64,000 nt of DNA from BOG-908 sp964242115 (GCA_964242115.1 CAXSZX010000005.1:1-64000), one strand, 5' to 3'; shown: positions 54,901 to 62,208, counted from the first letter of the stretch. Notes: generated by a model from the letters alone, not told the origin. Numbers and translations are program-made.

Positions 54901-55077
54901 GCGGCGGTTTCTACAGGTATCGGTTCGCAGGTGCAGCGGCCGCTGGCGCTGGTGGTGGTGGGCGGGATAACGCTGGCGCCGTTCCTGTTCCTGACGGTTC
55001 TGCCGGTGCTGATCGATTTGTTTTCTCGCCGGCGTCTTCAGGTGCAAGCGCGGGAGATGGCTGAGGCGAGTGATTAA
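51913..55077 (+). CDS. RND efflux pump, heavy-metal (CzcA/CusA) type
   Basis: 1054 residues, 12 membrane helices with two large periplasmic loops. The N-terminal MSGLFTFVLRQRVLMTVMSL and the porter signature SAEEIERYITIPIEVQMAGI identify the HME-type subfamily; the proton-relay region is DFGLIVDATVIMMENIIRRL on helix 4, with charged residues expected for the relay. It uses the proton gradient to export metal ions or small molecules through the tripartite complex. Central gene of the efflux set. The ATG is 16 bases from REP1 copy 31 with no Shine-Dalgarno. Confidence 0.93.
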   Translation: MSGLFTFVLRQRVLMTVMSLFVFAAGVVSFINLNIEAYPDPVPPLVDIVTQSSGQSAEEIERYITIPIEVQMAGIPNITAIRTISLFGLSDVKVQFSYAFSYDAAQQWVINRLSQLTPLPNGAQPSISPTSPTGEIFRYRVVGPPGYSVMDLKTIEDWMLERRFKAVPGVIDVNGWGGKTKTFEVSIDQPKLAHYGLTIPQVISALNNANVNVGGQTVNFGDQAAVVRGIGLIHSLDDIRNTMVSQNTNSPVRIGDVAEVRVGNQPRLGIAGQDNNDDIIQGIVLMRRGAESLPTIHAVEALVTKINSTGILPPGVHIERIYDRSDLIRVTTHTVMHNLVEGILLIFVLQYVFLGNVRAALVVAATIPFALSFAIGLILLRGESANLLSVGAIDFGLIVDATVIMMENIIRRLSQAPSQRFRNSVLHGQRGTTLSGKLGVIAGASTEVSQGIFFSAAIIIAAFVPLFTLSGIEGHIFGPMAKTYAFAIAGGLIATFTVTPALSALFLPSRMEERDTWLVRQLHRGYVPIMRVALANRLLTLGGMAVLLVVCGLCTRSLGLEFLPKLEEGNLWIRATMPTSISLEAGDAPVNRMRRIIASYPETVTVVSQHGRPDDGTDATGFFNAEFFVPLKPFDTWPAGMDKERLVAEMTARLTAAFPGVDFNFSQYIEDNVEEAASGVKGENSVKLYGGDLSVLEATANKMADVMRTVPGITDLAVLRSLGQPTVRIDVDRVRAARYGLAPGDINTTVQAAVGGQAAGNVYEEGSDRNFPIIVRLSPRYRQNLDSIRHIVINAPSPTGTGTIPIPLVDVARVSLASGASFIYREGQERYIPIKFSVRGRDLGTAVLEAQQKVAHDVVIPGGYHTEWVGEFGNLQEAIARLSVVVPLAFLLICLLLYVNFGSLVDMLLAASVIPMALVGGLLMLFITGTPFSVSAAIGFVALMGIAAMDGIIILTYYNQQVAGGADRYAAVARTCQVQMRPVVMTCVVAMVGLLPAAVSTGIGSQVQRPLALVVVGGITLAPFLFLTVLPVLIDLFSRRRLQVQAREMAEASD

Positions 55078-56682
55078 ATGGAGAAAGCAAGGCCTTCTTT
55101 TTTTGAAAAAAAAGAAGCAAAAAAACTTTTGATTACGCTGTCGCGCACTCCGGGAGAAACACCCGACAGGGAGCAAAAGTTTTTTGGTTCTTTTTTTCAA
55201 AAAAGAACTGCTTGCTTGCTGTTCCTGCTGAGCGGCTGCGCCGTCGGCCCCGACTTCCACCGCCCTGCCCCGCCCGCCGCCACCAGCTACGCGCCGTCGC
55301 CGCTCGTGGCGCACGACGACGCGCAGACCTACGTGCGCGGCCAGGACATTCCCGGCCAGTGGTGGACGCTGTTCCACTCGCCTCAGCTCAACGCGTTGGT
55401 GACGCGTGCGTTGGCGGCAAATCCCACGCTGGCGTCGGCGCAGTCGGCGCTGCGGGTGTCTCGCGAGAACCTGTATGCGCAGGAGGGCAGTTTCTTCCCG
55501 GATTTGTCTGCAACGTTCGAGCCGACGCGCAACAAGACGGCCACGCGCAGCGTCTCGCCGGCGTCTGGCGAGGCTTTGAATGGCAACCCGTATTACGGGC
55601 TGATCACTGCGGAGCTGGCAGTGTCGTACTCGCCCGACATTTGGGGGCTGACGCGGCGGCAGGTTGAGAACCAGGTGGCGCAGACCGAGCAGCAGCGGTT
55701 TCAGTTGGAGGCGACGTATCTGACGCTGACGTCCAACCTGGTTGCGGCGGCGGTCAACGAGGCGGCATTGCGTGCGCAGGTGGCAGCGACGCAGCAGATC
55801 ATCGCCGCCGAGCGCGAGTTGCTGGTGGTGCTGAACAAGCAGTACGCGGTGGGCCAGGTGGCGCAGGTGGACGTGCTGGCGCAGAGTGCGGCGCTGGCGC
55901 AGGCGGCGGCCGGGTTGCCGCCGCTGGTGCGGCAGTTGGATCAGCAGCGTGACCTACTGGCGACGCTGGTGGGGGCGACGCCGGACCAGAAGATTGGTGA
56001 GACGTTCGTGCTCGATCAGATCAGCCTGCCGCGAGAGCTGCCGGTGAGCCTGCCGGCGGCGCTGGTGAACCAGCGGCCGGACGTGCGGCAGTCGGAGGCG
56101 AATTTGCACGCGGCTTGCGCCAACGTGGGCGTGGCGGTTGCCAATCGGTTGCCGTCGATCACGCTGTCGGCGCAGGGGGGAACGCAGTCGAACTTTTTCA
56201 ACCAGTTGTTTGCGCGGGGCAACGGGTTCTGGACGATCGCGGCGTCGGTGACGCAGCCGGTGTTCGAGGGGGGTACGCTGCTGCACAAGGCGCGCGCGGC
56301 AAGGGCGGCGCTGGAGCAGGCGGAGGCCGACTACCGCAACGTGACGCTGACGGCGTTCCAGAACGTGGCTGATTCGTTGGCGGCGTTGCAGTCGGACGCG
56401 GCGGCGATGGCGGCGGCGACGCAGGCGGAACAGGCGGCGTCTGAGACGTTGAGGATCGTGCGGTTGCAGGTCTCGCTGGGACAGGTGGCGTATTTGAGCA
56501 TCCTCAGTGCGCAGCAGGCGGCTTTGCAGGCGGAGCTGACGCTGATCCAGGCGCGCGCGGCGCGGCTGGCGGATACGGCGGCGCTGTTTCAGTCGCTGGG
56601 GGGCGGGTGGTGGCATCGGGATGATTTGCGGGTGCGGGATCTGCGTGGGGATGATCCGTTGGCGATCGTTGGGGTGCACTAG
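55078..56682 (+). CDS. Outer-membrane efflux lipoprotein, NodT/TolC family
   Basis: 534 residues if started at ATG 55078, one base after the pump stop. The frame reads straight through the whole of REP1 copy 32: its right arm gives FFGSFFQKRTACL, followed by the LLFLLSGC lipobox, so the acylated Cys would be about residue 53. The mature part is a TolC-like channel with the duplicated helical hairpin (QWWTLFHSPQLNALVTRALA; LVNQRPDVRQSEANLHAACA) and ends in an RND-typical C-terminus. Third gene of the efflux set. No shorter start retains both lipobox and a basic n-region outside the repeat. Confidence 0.85.
   Translation: MEKARPSFFEKKEAKKLLITLSRTPGETPDREQKFFGSFFQKRTACLLFLLSGCAVGPDFHRPAPPAATSYAPSPLVAHDDAQTYVRGQDIPGQWWTLFHSPQLNALVTRALAANPTLASAQSALRVSRENLYAQEGSFFPDLSATFEPTRNKTATRSVSPASGEALNGNPYYGLITAELAVSYSPDIWGLTRRQVENQVAQTEQQRFQLEATYLTLTSNLVAAAVNEAALRAQVAATQQIIAAERELLVVLNKQYAVGQVAQVDVLAQSAALAQAAAGLPPLVRQLDQQRDLLATLVGATPDQKIGETFVLDQISLPRELPVSLPAALVNQRPDVRQSEANLHAACANVGVAVANRLPSITLSAQGGTQSNFFNQLFARGNGFWTIAASVTQPVFEGGTLLHKARAARAALEQAEADYRNVTLTAFQNVADSLAALQSDAAAMAAATQAEQAASETLRIVRLQVSLGQVAYLSILSAQQAALQAELTLIQARAARLADTAALFQSLGGGWWHRDDLRVRDLRGDDPLAIVGVH
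55085..55219. repeat. REP1 copy 32, two-armed, fully translated
   Basis: Left arm CTTC-T7-GA-A8-GAAG, core reduced (TACGCTGTCGCGCACTCC), right arm GTTC/GAAC. Entire repeat is in frame with the NodT-type lipoprotein. Confidence 0.9.
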
Positions 56683-56691
56683 CGGGAAGAA

Positions 56692-56822
56692 AGCAAGCAG
56701 TTCTTTTTTGAAAAAAAGAACCAAAAAACTTTTGGTACGGCTGTCGCGGAACTTCCCTCAGCGTGTACTCAAGGGAACAAAAGCTTTTTGCTTCTTTTTC
56801 TCGAAAAAGAAGGCCTTTCTTG
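56692..56822. repeat. REP1 copy 33, two-armed
   Basis: Between the efflux channel gene and the TPR gene. Left arm GTTC/GAAC, right arm CTTC/GAAG. Ends four bases before the ATG at 56827. Confidence 0.92.
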
Positions 56823-56826
56823 CTGC

Positions 56827-58311
56827 ATGTCAGAAGACACCTGGACCGCTCAGAACGACCGCGCCGTCGAACTTGCCACGCAAGGCCGCACCGAAGAGGC
56901 GCTGGCCGTCTTCGACGAAGCGCTTGCCTTGGCGCCGGACGAGCCGTCGCTGCACCTCAACCGCGGCATCGCGCAGATGGCGTTGGGGTTGGACGAGGCG
57001 GCGCTGGCGAGCTTTGTGCGTGCTGCGCCACTGGTGCCGGCGTTGCAGAACATGGCGGTGTTGCAGATGCGGCTGCGCCGGTACGGCGACGCGCTGGAGA
57101 CGAGCGAGCGTCTGATTGCGTGCTGTACTGGGGAGGGCGAGCCGTTGCGGGGTCGGGCGGAGGCGCTGCTGGCGCTGGGCCGGGCGGCCGACGCGCTGGT
57201 GGCGTTCGACGCGGCGGCGGCGGTGGAGCCGTTGCCGCACGACGCGCTGGTGAACCGGGCTGCGGCGCTGGCGGCCGCGGGACGCGGGGGCGAGGCGGTG
57301 GCGGCGCTGGATGGGGTGCTGGCGGAGTGGCCGGGGTCGGTGCCGGCGCATTGGACGGCGGCGTTTGTGAGCTTGTCGCTGGGGGATTTCGCGCGGGGTT
57401 GGCGGGAGTACGAGTGGCGCTGGCATGATTCGGCGTTTGCCGGGGAGGTGCGCAGCTTTGCGCAGCCGCTTTGGTTGGGGGACGCGGACCTGGCTGGGCG
57501 GACGATATTGCTGCACGCGGAACAGGGGTTTGGCGACACGATACAGTTCTGCCGTTACGCGCCGATAGTGCGGGCGCTGGGGGCGCGGGTGGTGTTGGAG
57601 GCGCCGGCGCCGTTGCTGTTGTTGCTGCGGACGTTGGGTGCAGGTGCGGGAGCTGGGGCGGACGAACTGGTAGCGTCGGGGTATCCGTTGCCGGAGTTTG
57701 ACCTGCATTGTCCGCTGATGTCGTTGCCTTTGGCGTTCGGGACCACGGTGGAGACGGTGCCGGCTCGGGTGCCCTACCTGGCGGTGTATCAGGAGCGGGC
57801 GGAGGTTTGGCGGGCGCGTTTGGGGAAGCGGTCGGGGGTGCCGCGGATTGGGCTCGCGTGGTCGGGGGCGGCGACGTTCAAGGGGGACCGGGCGCGGTCG
57901 GCGCCGCTGGCGGCGCTGACGGGGTTGATCCGGCCTGGGTTCGAGTACGTGGGGTTGCAGCGGGACGTGCGGGCGGAGGATGCGGCGGCGGCGGCGCGGC
58001 TGGGTGTGCGGCTGATGGGGGAGCACGTCGCGGACTTTGCCGACGCGGCGGCGCTGAGTGCGGAGATGGATTTGGTGATCAGCGTGGACAGCGCGCCGGC
58101 GCATTTGGCGGGCGCGTTGGGGCAGCCGGTTTGGGTGTTGCTGCCGTTTGTGGCCGAGTGGCGCTGGTTGCGTGAGAGGGTTGATTGTCCTTGGTATCCG
58201 ACGGCGGCGTTGTTGCGGCAAACTGCGCCGTTTGGGTGGGAGGCGTTGGCGGAGCGGGTGGGAGACGTGTTGGAAGCGGGGCGGGTAAGCAAGCAAGCGG
58301 TTCTTTTTTGA
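56827..58311 (+). CDS. TPR-repeat protein fused to a GT9-like glycosyltransferase domain
   Basis: 494 residues. The N-terminal half (about 1-190) is a series of tetratricopeptide repeats (AVELATQGRTEEALAVFDEA; ALAPDEPSLHLNRGIAQMAL; FVSLSLGDFARGWREYEWRW). The C-terminal half resembles heptosyltransferase-type GT-B domains: HAEQGFGDTIQFCRY (about 232) and the conserved DLVISVDSAPAHLAGALG (about 415). Such fusions glycosylate surface proteins or polysaccharides. The last residues SKQAVLF and the TGA stop are encoded by a REP1 arm. ATG has no Shine-Dalgarno; a repeat arm lies just upstream. Confidence 0.83.
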   Translation: MSEDTWTAQNDRAVELATQGRTEEALAVFDEALALAPDEPSLHLNRGIAQMALGLDEAALASFVRAAPLVPALQNMAVLQMRLRRYGDALETSERLIACCTGEGEPLRGRAEALLALGRAADALVAFDAAAAVEPLPHDALVNRAAALAAAGRGGEAVAALDGVLAEWPGSVPAHWTAAFVSLSLGDFARGWREYEWRWHDSAFAGEVRSFAQPLWLGDADLAGRTILLHAEQGFGDTIQFCRYAPIVRALGARVVLEAPAPLLLLLRTLGAGAGAGADELVASGYPLPEFDLHCPLMSLPLAFGTTVETVPARVPYLAVYQERAEVWRARLGKRSGVPRIGLAWSGAATFKGDRARSAPLAALTGLIRPGFEYVGLQRDVRAEDAAAAARLGVRLMGEHVADFADAAALSAEMDLVISVDSAPAHLAGALGQPVWVLLPFVAEWRWLRERVDCPWYPTAALLRQTAPFGWEALAERVGDVLEAGRVSKQAVLF

Positions 58312-58434
58312 AAAAAAACCAAAAAACTTTGACTGCGGCTGTCGCGGACGGCTGAAACACCACGCTTCAGCTACGCACACCGAGAGGGACCAAAAGTTTT
58401 TTGGTTCTTTTTTTCAAAAAAGAACTGCTTGCTT
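58287..58434. repeat. REP1 copy 34, two-armed, last copy in window
   Basis: Its left end encodes the C-terminus of the TPR-glycosyltransferase, its right end is the TAA stop of the split secreted-protein gene. Left arm has lost the GAAC half of the clamp. Confidence 0.88.
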
Positions 58435-59243
58435 ACTTGTAGTAAACCTCGATAGCCACTTGGCTGGCGGTGGCGACCGTGGTGGTGTCGGCGTCGGCCA
58501 GGCTGCCGCTGGTGACGTCCAGCGCGATGCCGCCGCTGAAGGCCAGGCCCAGATCCGTCGTCATCGTCTGGCAGGCGCCGGCGGGGACCAGCTTGCTGAC
58601 CTGCGGGGTGCTGGTGCCGACGGTGGGCGTCGTGTTCAGGGCGAAGAGGCGCAAGTAGGCCGCGGCGGTGCCGGTGTTGCAGGCTTCGTAGCCGTAGACC
58701 AGGCCGCTGGTGGTTTTCACGCTGGCGGCCATGGCGGAGCTGGCGGCGTTGATGGCGCGGTAGACGCTGGCGCCGCCGGCGGAGACGGCCTGCAGGTAGG
58801 TGGGCACGTTGTTCGCACTCGGCACGGTGACGACGTAGAGGCGGCCGGAGGTGTCGCAGGGGACGGCACCCTGCTGGCCGGCGGTGAAGCTGGGCAGCGT
58901 GGTGTTGGCCTGGCAGCCGACGAGGTTGGAGGCGGTGGCGGTGGCGGTGGCGGGTGCGACCGGGGCCAGGGCGGATTGCTGGAGCGCGGAGGTGGCGGCA
59001 CCCGATGGCAGCGGCAGGGCGGCGGCGGAGACCGGCTGGGTGGCGGGCAGGTTGGAGACGGAGACGGCGCCGATGGCGTTGGTGCCGGCCGGCAGTGCGG
59101 GCAGCGCGGAGACGGCGACGGAGCCGCCGCTCTGCAGGGGCGTGCCGAGGGCGGTGACGACGGCCTGCACGCCGCTAGCGGTGGCGGCACCGGTGGGTAG
59201 CGGCAGTGCGGCGGCGCTGACCGGCTGGGTGGCCGGCAGGTTG
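58433..59243 (-). pseudogene. 3' half of secreted repeat-protein gene, split by IS element
   Basis: Continuation of the gene beginning at 63719. If the element and one target duplication are removed, the frames join exactly (682 plus 803 bases gives 495 codons including the stop) and restore a 494-residue secreted protein. This half begins in a 63-residue repeat unit (NLPATQPVSAAALPLP) and ends with a distinct domain (GCQANTTLPSFTAGQQGAVP, YGYEACNTGTAAAYLRLFAL, QVAIEVYYK). It lacks a promoter and start signal here. Function of the protein is unknown; the repetitive Ser/Ala/Val-rich sequence suggests an extracellular structural role. Confidence 0.88.
59236..59243. repeat. Target-site duplication, left copy
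   Basis: GCAGGTTG, identical to 63038-63045; 8 bp as expected for IS1595-family insertion. Confidence 0.92.
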
Positions 59244-59268
59244 CGGTATTAGGTAGCACCCGCCACCA
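59244..59268 (+). repeat. Left terminal inverted repeat of IS element
   Basis: Begins CGGTATTAGGTAGCA and ends CCGCCACCA; 24 of 25 positions match the complement of the right end. Confidence 0.9.
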
Positions 59269-59370
59269 TGACACAAGCGACTTATAGTTGCCCAAATGCC
59301 ACAACGGCCGCCTTCTTTCAACGGAGGCGGTAAGTTGTGGCGTTTTGTATGCGCTCTGGTGGCGTTTTGG

Positions 59371-60426
59371 CTAATCAGCGTCGTTACCAGCGCCAATGCA
59401 GATGTTGAGATGCTGGTATGCGGTAGCGTCGCCCGACCAATAGTAACACCAAGAACTGTGATGGACGGCGCCGGCAGTTTTGTAGACTGCGCATCCAGTG
59501 AAAACGAGAGCCGTTCGTCTAGCGAGAACGTTCTCGGTTATCCATGCTCCGGATATCGGCACGGTATAAGCCTGGTTGTTTGTAGTGCCACCAAAACCGA
59601 CGACTACATTCGGATAAACTACGCTTCCTCCTTCTGTTGTAGAAGCAAAACACTTGTCTTTATTTTCATTGATGGCTTGTATGACGAGAGTGTCATTCAC
59701 GTTATTTGTTGGGAACGGTTGATACAAACCGATCTGCAATTCTGTTGCGGGTTCGCGGCCAGAGTTTACAAACCCGACTTGCGCTTTGTTGTCAGAGTTA
59801 ACTTTTGGTGGATCAGTAAGTCCAGAATCAGTTGGTCCCACCCATGCTCTACTAGAAACTCGCATTTCTTCGAGCTGGCCAGTGTTAGCGTCGGCAGATG
59901 TTTTAGCGGCATCGGCGGCTACTTTAGCTGCAAGAGCTTGGTCGCGGGCAGTAGCGGCTTGGCTTTGCAATACTGCCAGTTGTGCGGCTGCAGCATTTTG
60001 CTGCGCGATGTTTGCCTGCTTAGCGGCTTCAAGCGCTTGGATAGTGTCGGCGTGCTGGGCGACGGCGTCCGTGTGCTGGATGCCGGCAGCATCACGAGCA
60101 TCGCTCAACTGGATTTTCAACAGGACGTCGGAAGCAAAAGCCGCCAGCCCAGCAAACACGAGGGCGGCTATGGTGATTTTTTCGCGAAAGGCTCGCTCGT
60201 TGTCCTGGCGGCTGTCTTGCTCCTCCTTGGCTTCAAGGTGGCCTGCGATAGCGTGAAGACGGCCCGCTATAACTCGACTTTGGCTTTGCTTGCCGTGTCT
60301 GTAGGGTTCGTGATGTGTCTTGTGGCTACCTACGCTCTCGTTTTTGTCTCGGTTGGCAATCCAAGCTGAAACTCTGCTTAGAAAGATGATGCAGGCACTA
60401 AGCAAGCCCAACTCAACGAAAAGCAT
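59371..60426 (-). CDS. Passenger protein: membrane helices, coiled coil, beta domain
   Basis: 351 residues from ATG at 60426 (a longer frame starts at 60486, overlapping the preceding gene). One N-terminal hydrophobic helix (MLFVELGLLSACIIFLSRVS) and a second near residue 80 (KITIAALVFAGLAAFASDVL) are followed by an Ala/Gln-rich coiled coil (about 100-165) and a beta-rich domain containing KAQVGFVNSGREPATELQIG. No recognised family. Such layouts occur in phage- or defence-linked membrane proteins, but no function can be assigned. Overlaps in operon with the DUF6471-like gene. Confidence 0.65.
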   Translation of the reverse strand: MLFVELGLLSACIIFLSRVSAWIANRDKNESVGSHKTHHEPYRHGKQSQSRVIAGRLHAIAGHLEAKEEQDSRQDNERAFREKITIAALVFAGLAAFASDVLLKIQLSDARDAAGIQHTDAVAQHADTIQALEAAKQANIAQQNAAAAQLAVLQSQAATARDQALAAKVAADAAKTSADANTGQLEEMRVSSRAWVGPTDSGLTDPPKVNSDNKAQVGFVNSGREPATELQIGLYQPFPTNNVNDTLVIQAINENKDKCFASTTEGGSVVYPNVVVGFGGTTNNQAYTVPISGAWITENVLARRTALVFTGCAVYKTAGAVHHSSWCYYWSGDATAYQHLNICIGAGNDAD

Positions 60427-60448
60427 TCGTGCCGAATCCGCTCCAAAA

Positions 60449-60685
60449 CTAGACCCAATCCTCCACCCTAATCGTATGCAAGCCAACTGCCCTCATGACG
60501 GCGAACAGAAACCACGCTGGGAAGGCTCCTCGGTTGATCTTAGCCGTTACCGATCCTTCCGTTTCAGGCAAGCCCATCTCCGTAAGTCTCCGCGCTAGCT
60601 CAACATAGCCCACGTCTGCCCGCTTCAACTCGGCCTTTAGATGCCGCTTAGCGTGGTCCGCCCACTTGTCGCTGTTATTAGCCAT
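60449..60685 (-). CDS. DUF6471-like small helical protein
   Basis: 78 residues. DKWADHAKRHLKAELKRADV, VGYVELARRLTEMGLPETEG and SVTAKINRGAFPAWFLFAVM resemble the DUF6471 family, which looks like a helix-turn-helix domain. It may be a small regulator of the passenger operon. It precedes the membrane passenger gene on the same strand by 22 bases. No ribosome site is evident. Confidence 0.65.
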   Translation of the reverse strand: MANNSDKWADHAKRHLKAELKRADVGYVELARRLTEMGLPETEGSVTAKINRGAFPAWFLFAVMRAVGLHTIRVEDWV

Positions 60686-60793
60686 AAGGAAGCATATAGA
60701 ACCGAGCGAAAGCTAACACAAGTGTCGGTTTTCCTCTTGCAAAGCTCCGTCAGATAGCATACATATCCGTTAGCTTACATACGGATACGCAAG

Positions 60794-61783
60794 ATGGCTC
60801 AGCATTTCCTCCTCAGCGCCAAGGCTCGGACCCTCTCGATCGGTGCCGTGATGCGCATGACGGACGAACAGGCCGAGACGATGTTCGCCGCGATCCGCTG
60901 GACAGAGACTGCCGGCAAAGCTGTGTGCCCGCACTGCGGCTGCCCGACCTGCTACGAGGCCCGCCGCCCGAACGGTGCCCTACGCTTCCGCTGCAAGGCT
61001 TGCCGCAAGGACTTCAGCCTGACCAGCGGCACCCTGTTCGCTTTCCACAAGATGCCCCTGCGCACCTACCTCGCCGCCATCGTGATCTTCTGCAACGAGG
61101 TGAAGGGCAAGTCCGCCCTGGCCCTCAGCCGTGACCTGGATTGCCAATACAAAACCGCCTTCGTGCTGGCCCACAAGCTGCGGGAGGCCATGTCCACCGA
61201 AGTTCGTGGCCACCAGCTCGGCGGCCCCGGCAGGGTGGTAGAGATTGATGGCGGCTACTTTGGAGGCTACATCAAGCCCGCCAACCACAAGATAAACCGG
61301 GTAGACCGCCGCCTCGCGCGCAACCAGAACGGCAAGCGCCAGTGCGTGGTCGTGATCCGCGAGCGTGATGGCAAGGTGCTGCCGGCAGCCTTCCGGTCAG
61401 AGAGCGCGGCCCTGTCCTTCATCCGCAACCGGGTGGCCCGCGAGACTGAAATCATGGTTGACGAGAGCAGCGCTTGGAATGACCTGTCAGCCCGCTACGT
61501 CGTGAAGACCATCAACCACCAGCTCGCCTACAGCGCGGACGGTGCCTGCACGAACGGCGCGGAGAGCTTCTTCAGCCGCATGCGTCGGGCCGAGCAGGGT
61601 CATCACCACCACATCAGCGGCGTCTACCTTGGCCGCTACGCCCAGGAGAGCGCATGGCGCGAGGACAACCGCCGAGTGACGAACGGAGCGCAGGTTACCG
61701 GCGTGGTGGCTCTGGCGCTGAAGGCACGGCCGAGCGTGGACTTCTGCGGTTATTGGCAGCGGCAAGCCCTTGAAATTGCCTAA
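60794..61783 (+). CDS. IS1595-family transposase
   Basis: 329 residues, full length. N-terminal zinc ribbon CPHCGCPTCYEARRPNGALR followed by CKACRKDFSLTSGTLF, then the catalytic domain with VEIDGGYFGGY (first Asp), IMVDESSAW (second Asp) and TNGAESFFSRMRRAEQGHHH (Asn and distal residue), matching the DDNK/DDNE pattern of this family. Start ATG at 60794. It should act on the 25-bp ends of this element. Intact, so the element may still be active. Confidence 0.94.
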   Translation: MAQHFLLSAKARTLSIGAVMRMTDEQAETMFAAIRWTETAGKAVCPHCGCPTCYEARRPNGALRFRCKACRKDFSLTSGTLFAFHKMPLRTYLAAIVIFCNEVKGKSALALSRDLDCQYKTAFVLAHKLREAMSTEVRGHQLGGPGRVVEIDGGYFGGYIKPANHKINRVDRRLARNQNGKRQCVVVIRERDGKVLPAAFRSESAALSFIRNRVARETEIMVDESSAWNDLSARYVVKTINHQLAYSADGACTNGAESFFSRMRRAEQGHHHHISGVYLGRYAQESAWREDNRRVTNGAQVTGVVALALKARPSVDFCGYWQRQALEIA

Positions 61784-61938
61784 AAGGTCAGAAAGCTTGT
61801 TGCATGCAATGTTGTCCGGAACATTAAATCGAACTGCTGCCCCTATCATCTCGTTGACCTGAGCGTCTGTATATACGATGTATCAACAGCTGATAGGGTA
61901 TCACCTTTATCAGCGTCTTAGATGGTAGGAACTGAAAT
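61784..61938. promoter_or_regulatory. Regulatory gap before the toxin-antitoxin genes
   Basis: 155 bp, AT-rich. TTGACC (61854-61859) and TATATA (61870-61875) are present but too close (10 bases) for a normal promoter. Repeated ATC/GAT motifs could form an antitoxin operator. Low confidence. Confidence 0.35.
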
Positions 61939-62208
61939 ATGAATGCAACCGTCGCTAAGTGGGGCAATAGCCTTGCTGTGCGTCTGCCCAAGGCTGCCGC
62001 TGCCGAGGCGAGGTTGATTGAGGGCGCTCGTGTTCAATTCCACAGTGACGGAGAGAGTTTAGTCATAACGGCCTCAAGGCCGAAATATAAGCTGGCCGAC
62101 CTTTTAGCAAAAATGACGCCGGAGCACCGCCGGCCTGAGTTCCCATGGGGCGATAAGGATTATGGCGAAGAACGTCTTGACGAGTATGAGCACGACTTAT
62201 CAACCTGA
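61939..62208 (+). CDS. AbrB/MazE-type antitoxin
   Basis: 89 residues. MNATVAKWGNSLAVRLPKAA is the typical swapped-hairpin AbrB start, binding DNA as a dimer, and RVQFHSDGESLVITASR completes the fold. The C-terminal acidic tail (EFPWGDKDYGEERLDEYEHD) would wrap the toxin, as known for MazE. The next gene overlaps its stop by 23 bases. Represses its own operon and neutralises the toxin, by family knowledge. Confidence 0.88.
   Translation: MNATVAKWGNSLAVRLPKAAAAEARLIEGARVQFHSDGESLVITASRPKYKLADLLAKMTPEHRRPEFPWGDKDYGEERLDEYEHDLST

Noticed and set aside
2514..58434. CRISPR array
   Set aside because: Repeats are far apart, palindromic and lie between genes; there are no spacers and no cas genes.
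2514..58434. REP1 as classical intrinsic terminators
   Set aside because: Arm hairpins are A/T-only inside, lack a GC-rich stem followed by a T-run, and occur inside operons and coding frames; a terminator effect cannot be excluded but is not the simplest reading.
59296..60369. 357-codon plus-strand frame in the IS element
   Set aside because: Antisense to the passenger membrane protein, which has better domain structure; the plus-strand product is Cys/Ser-rich without recognisable fold.
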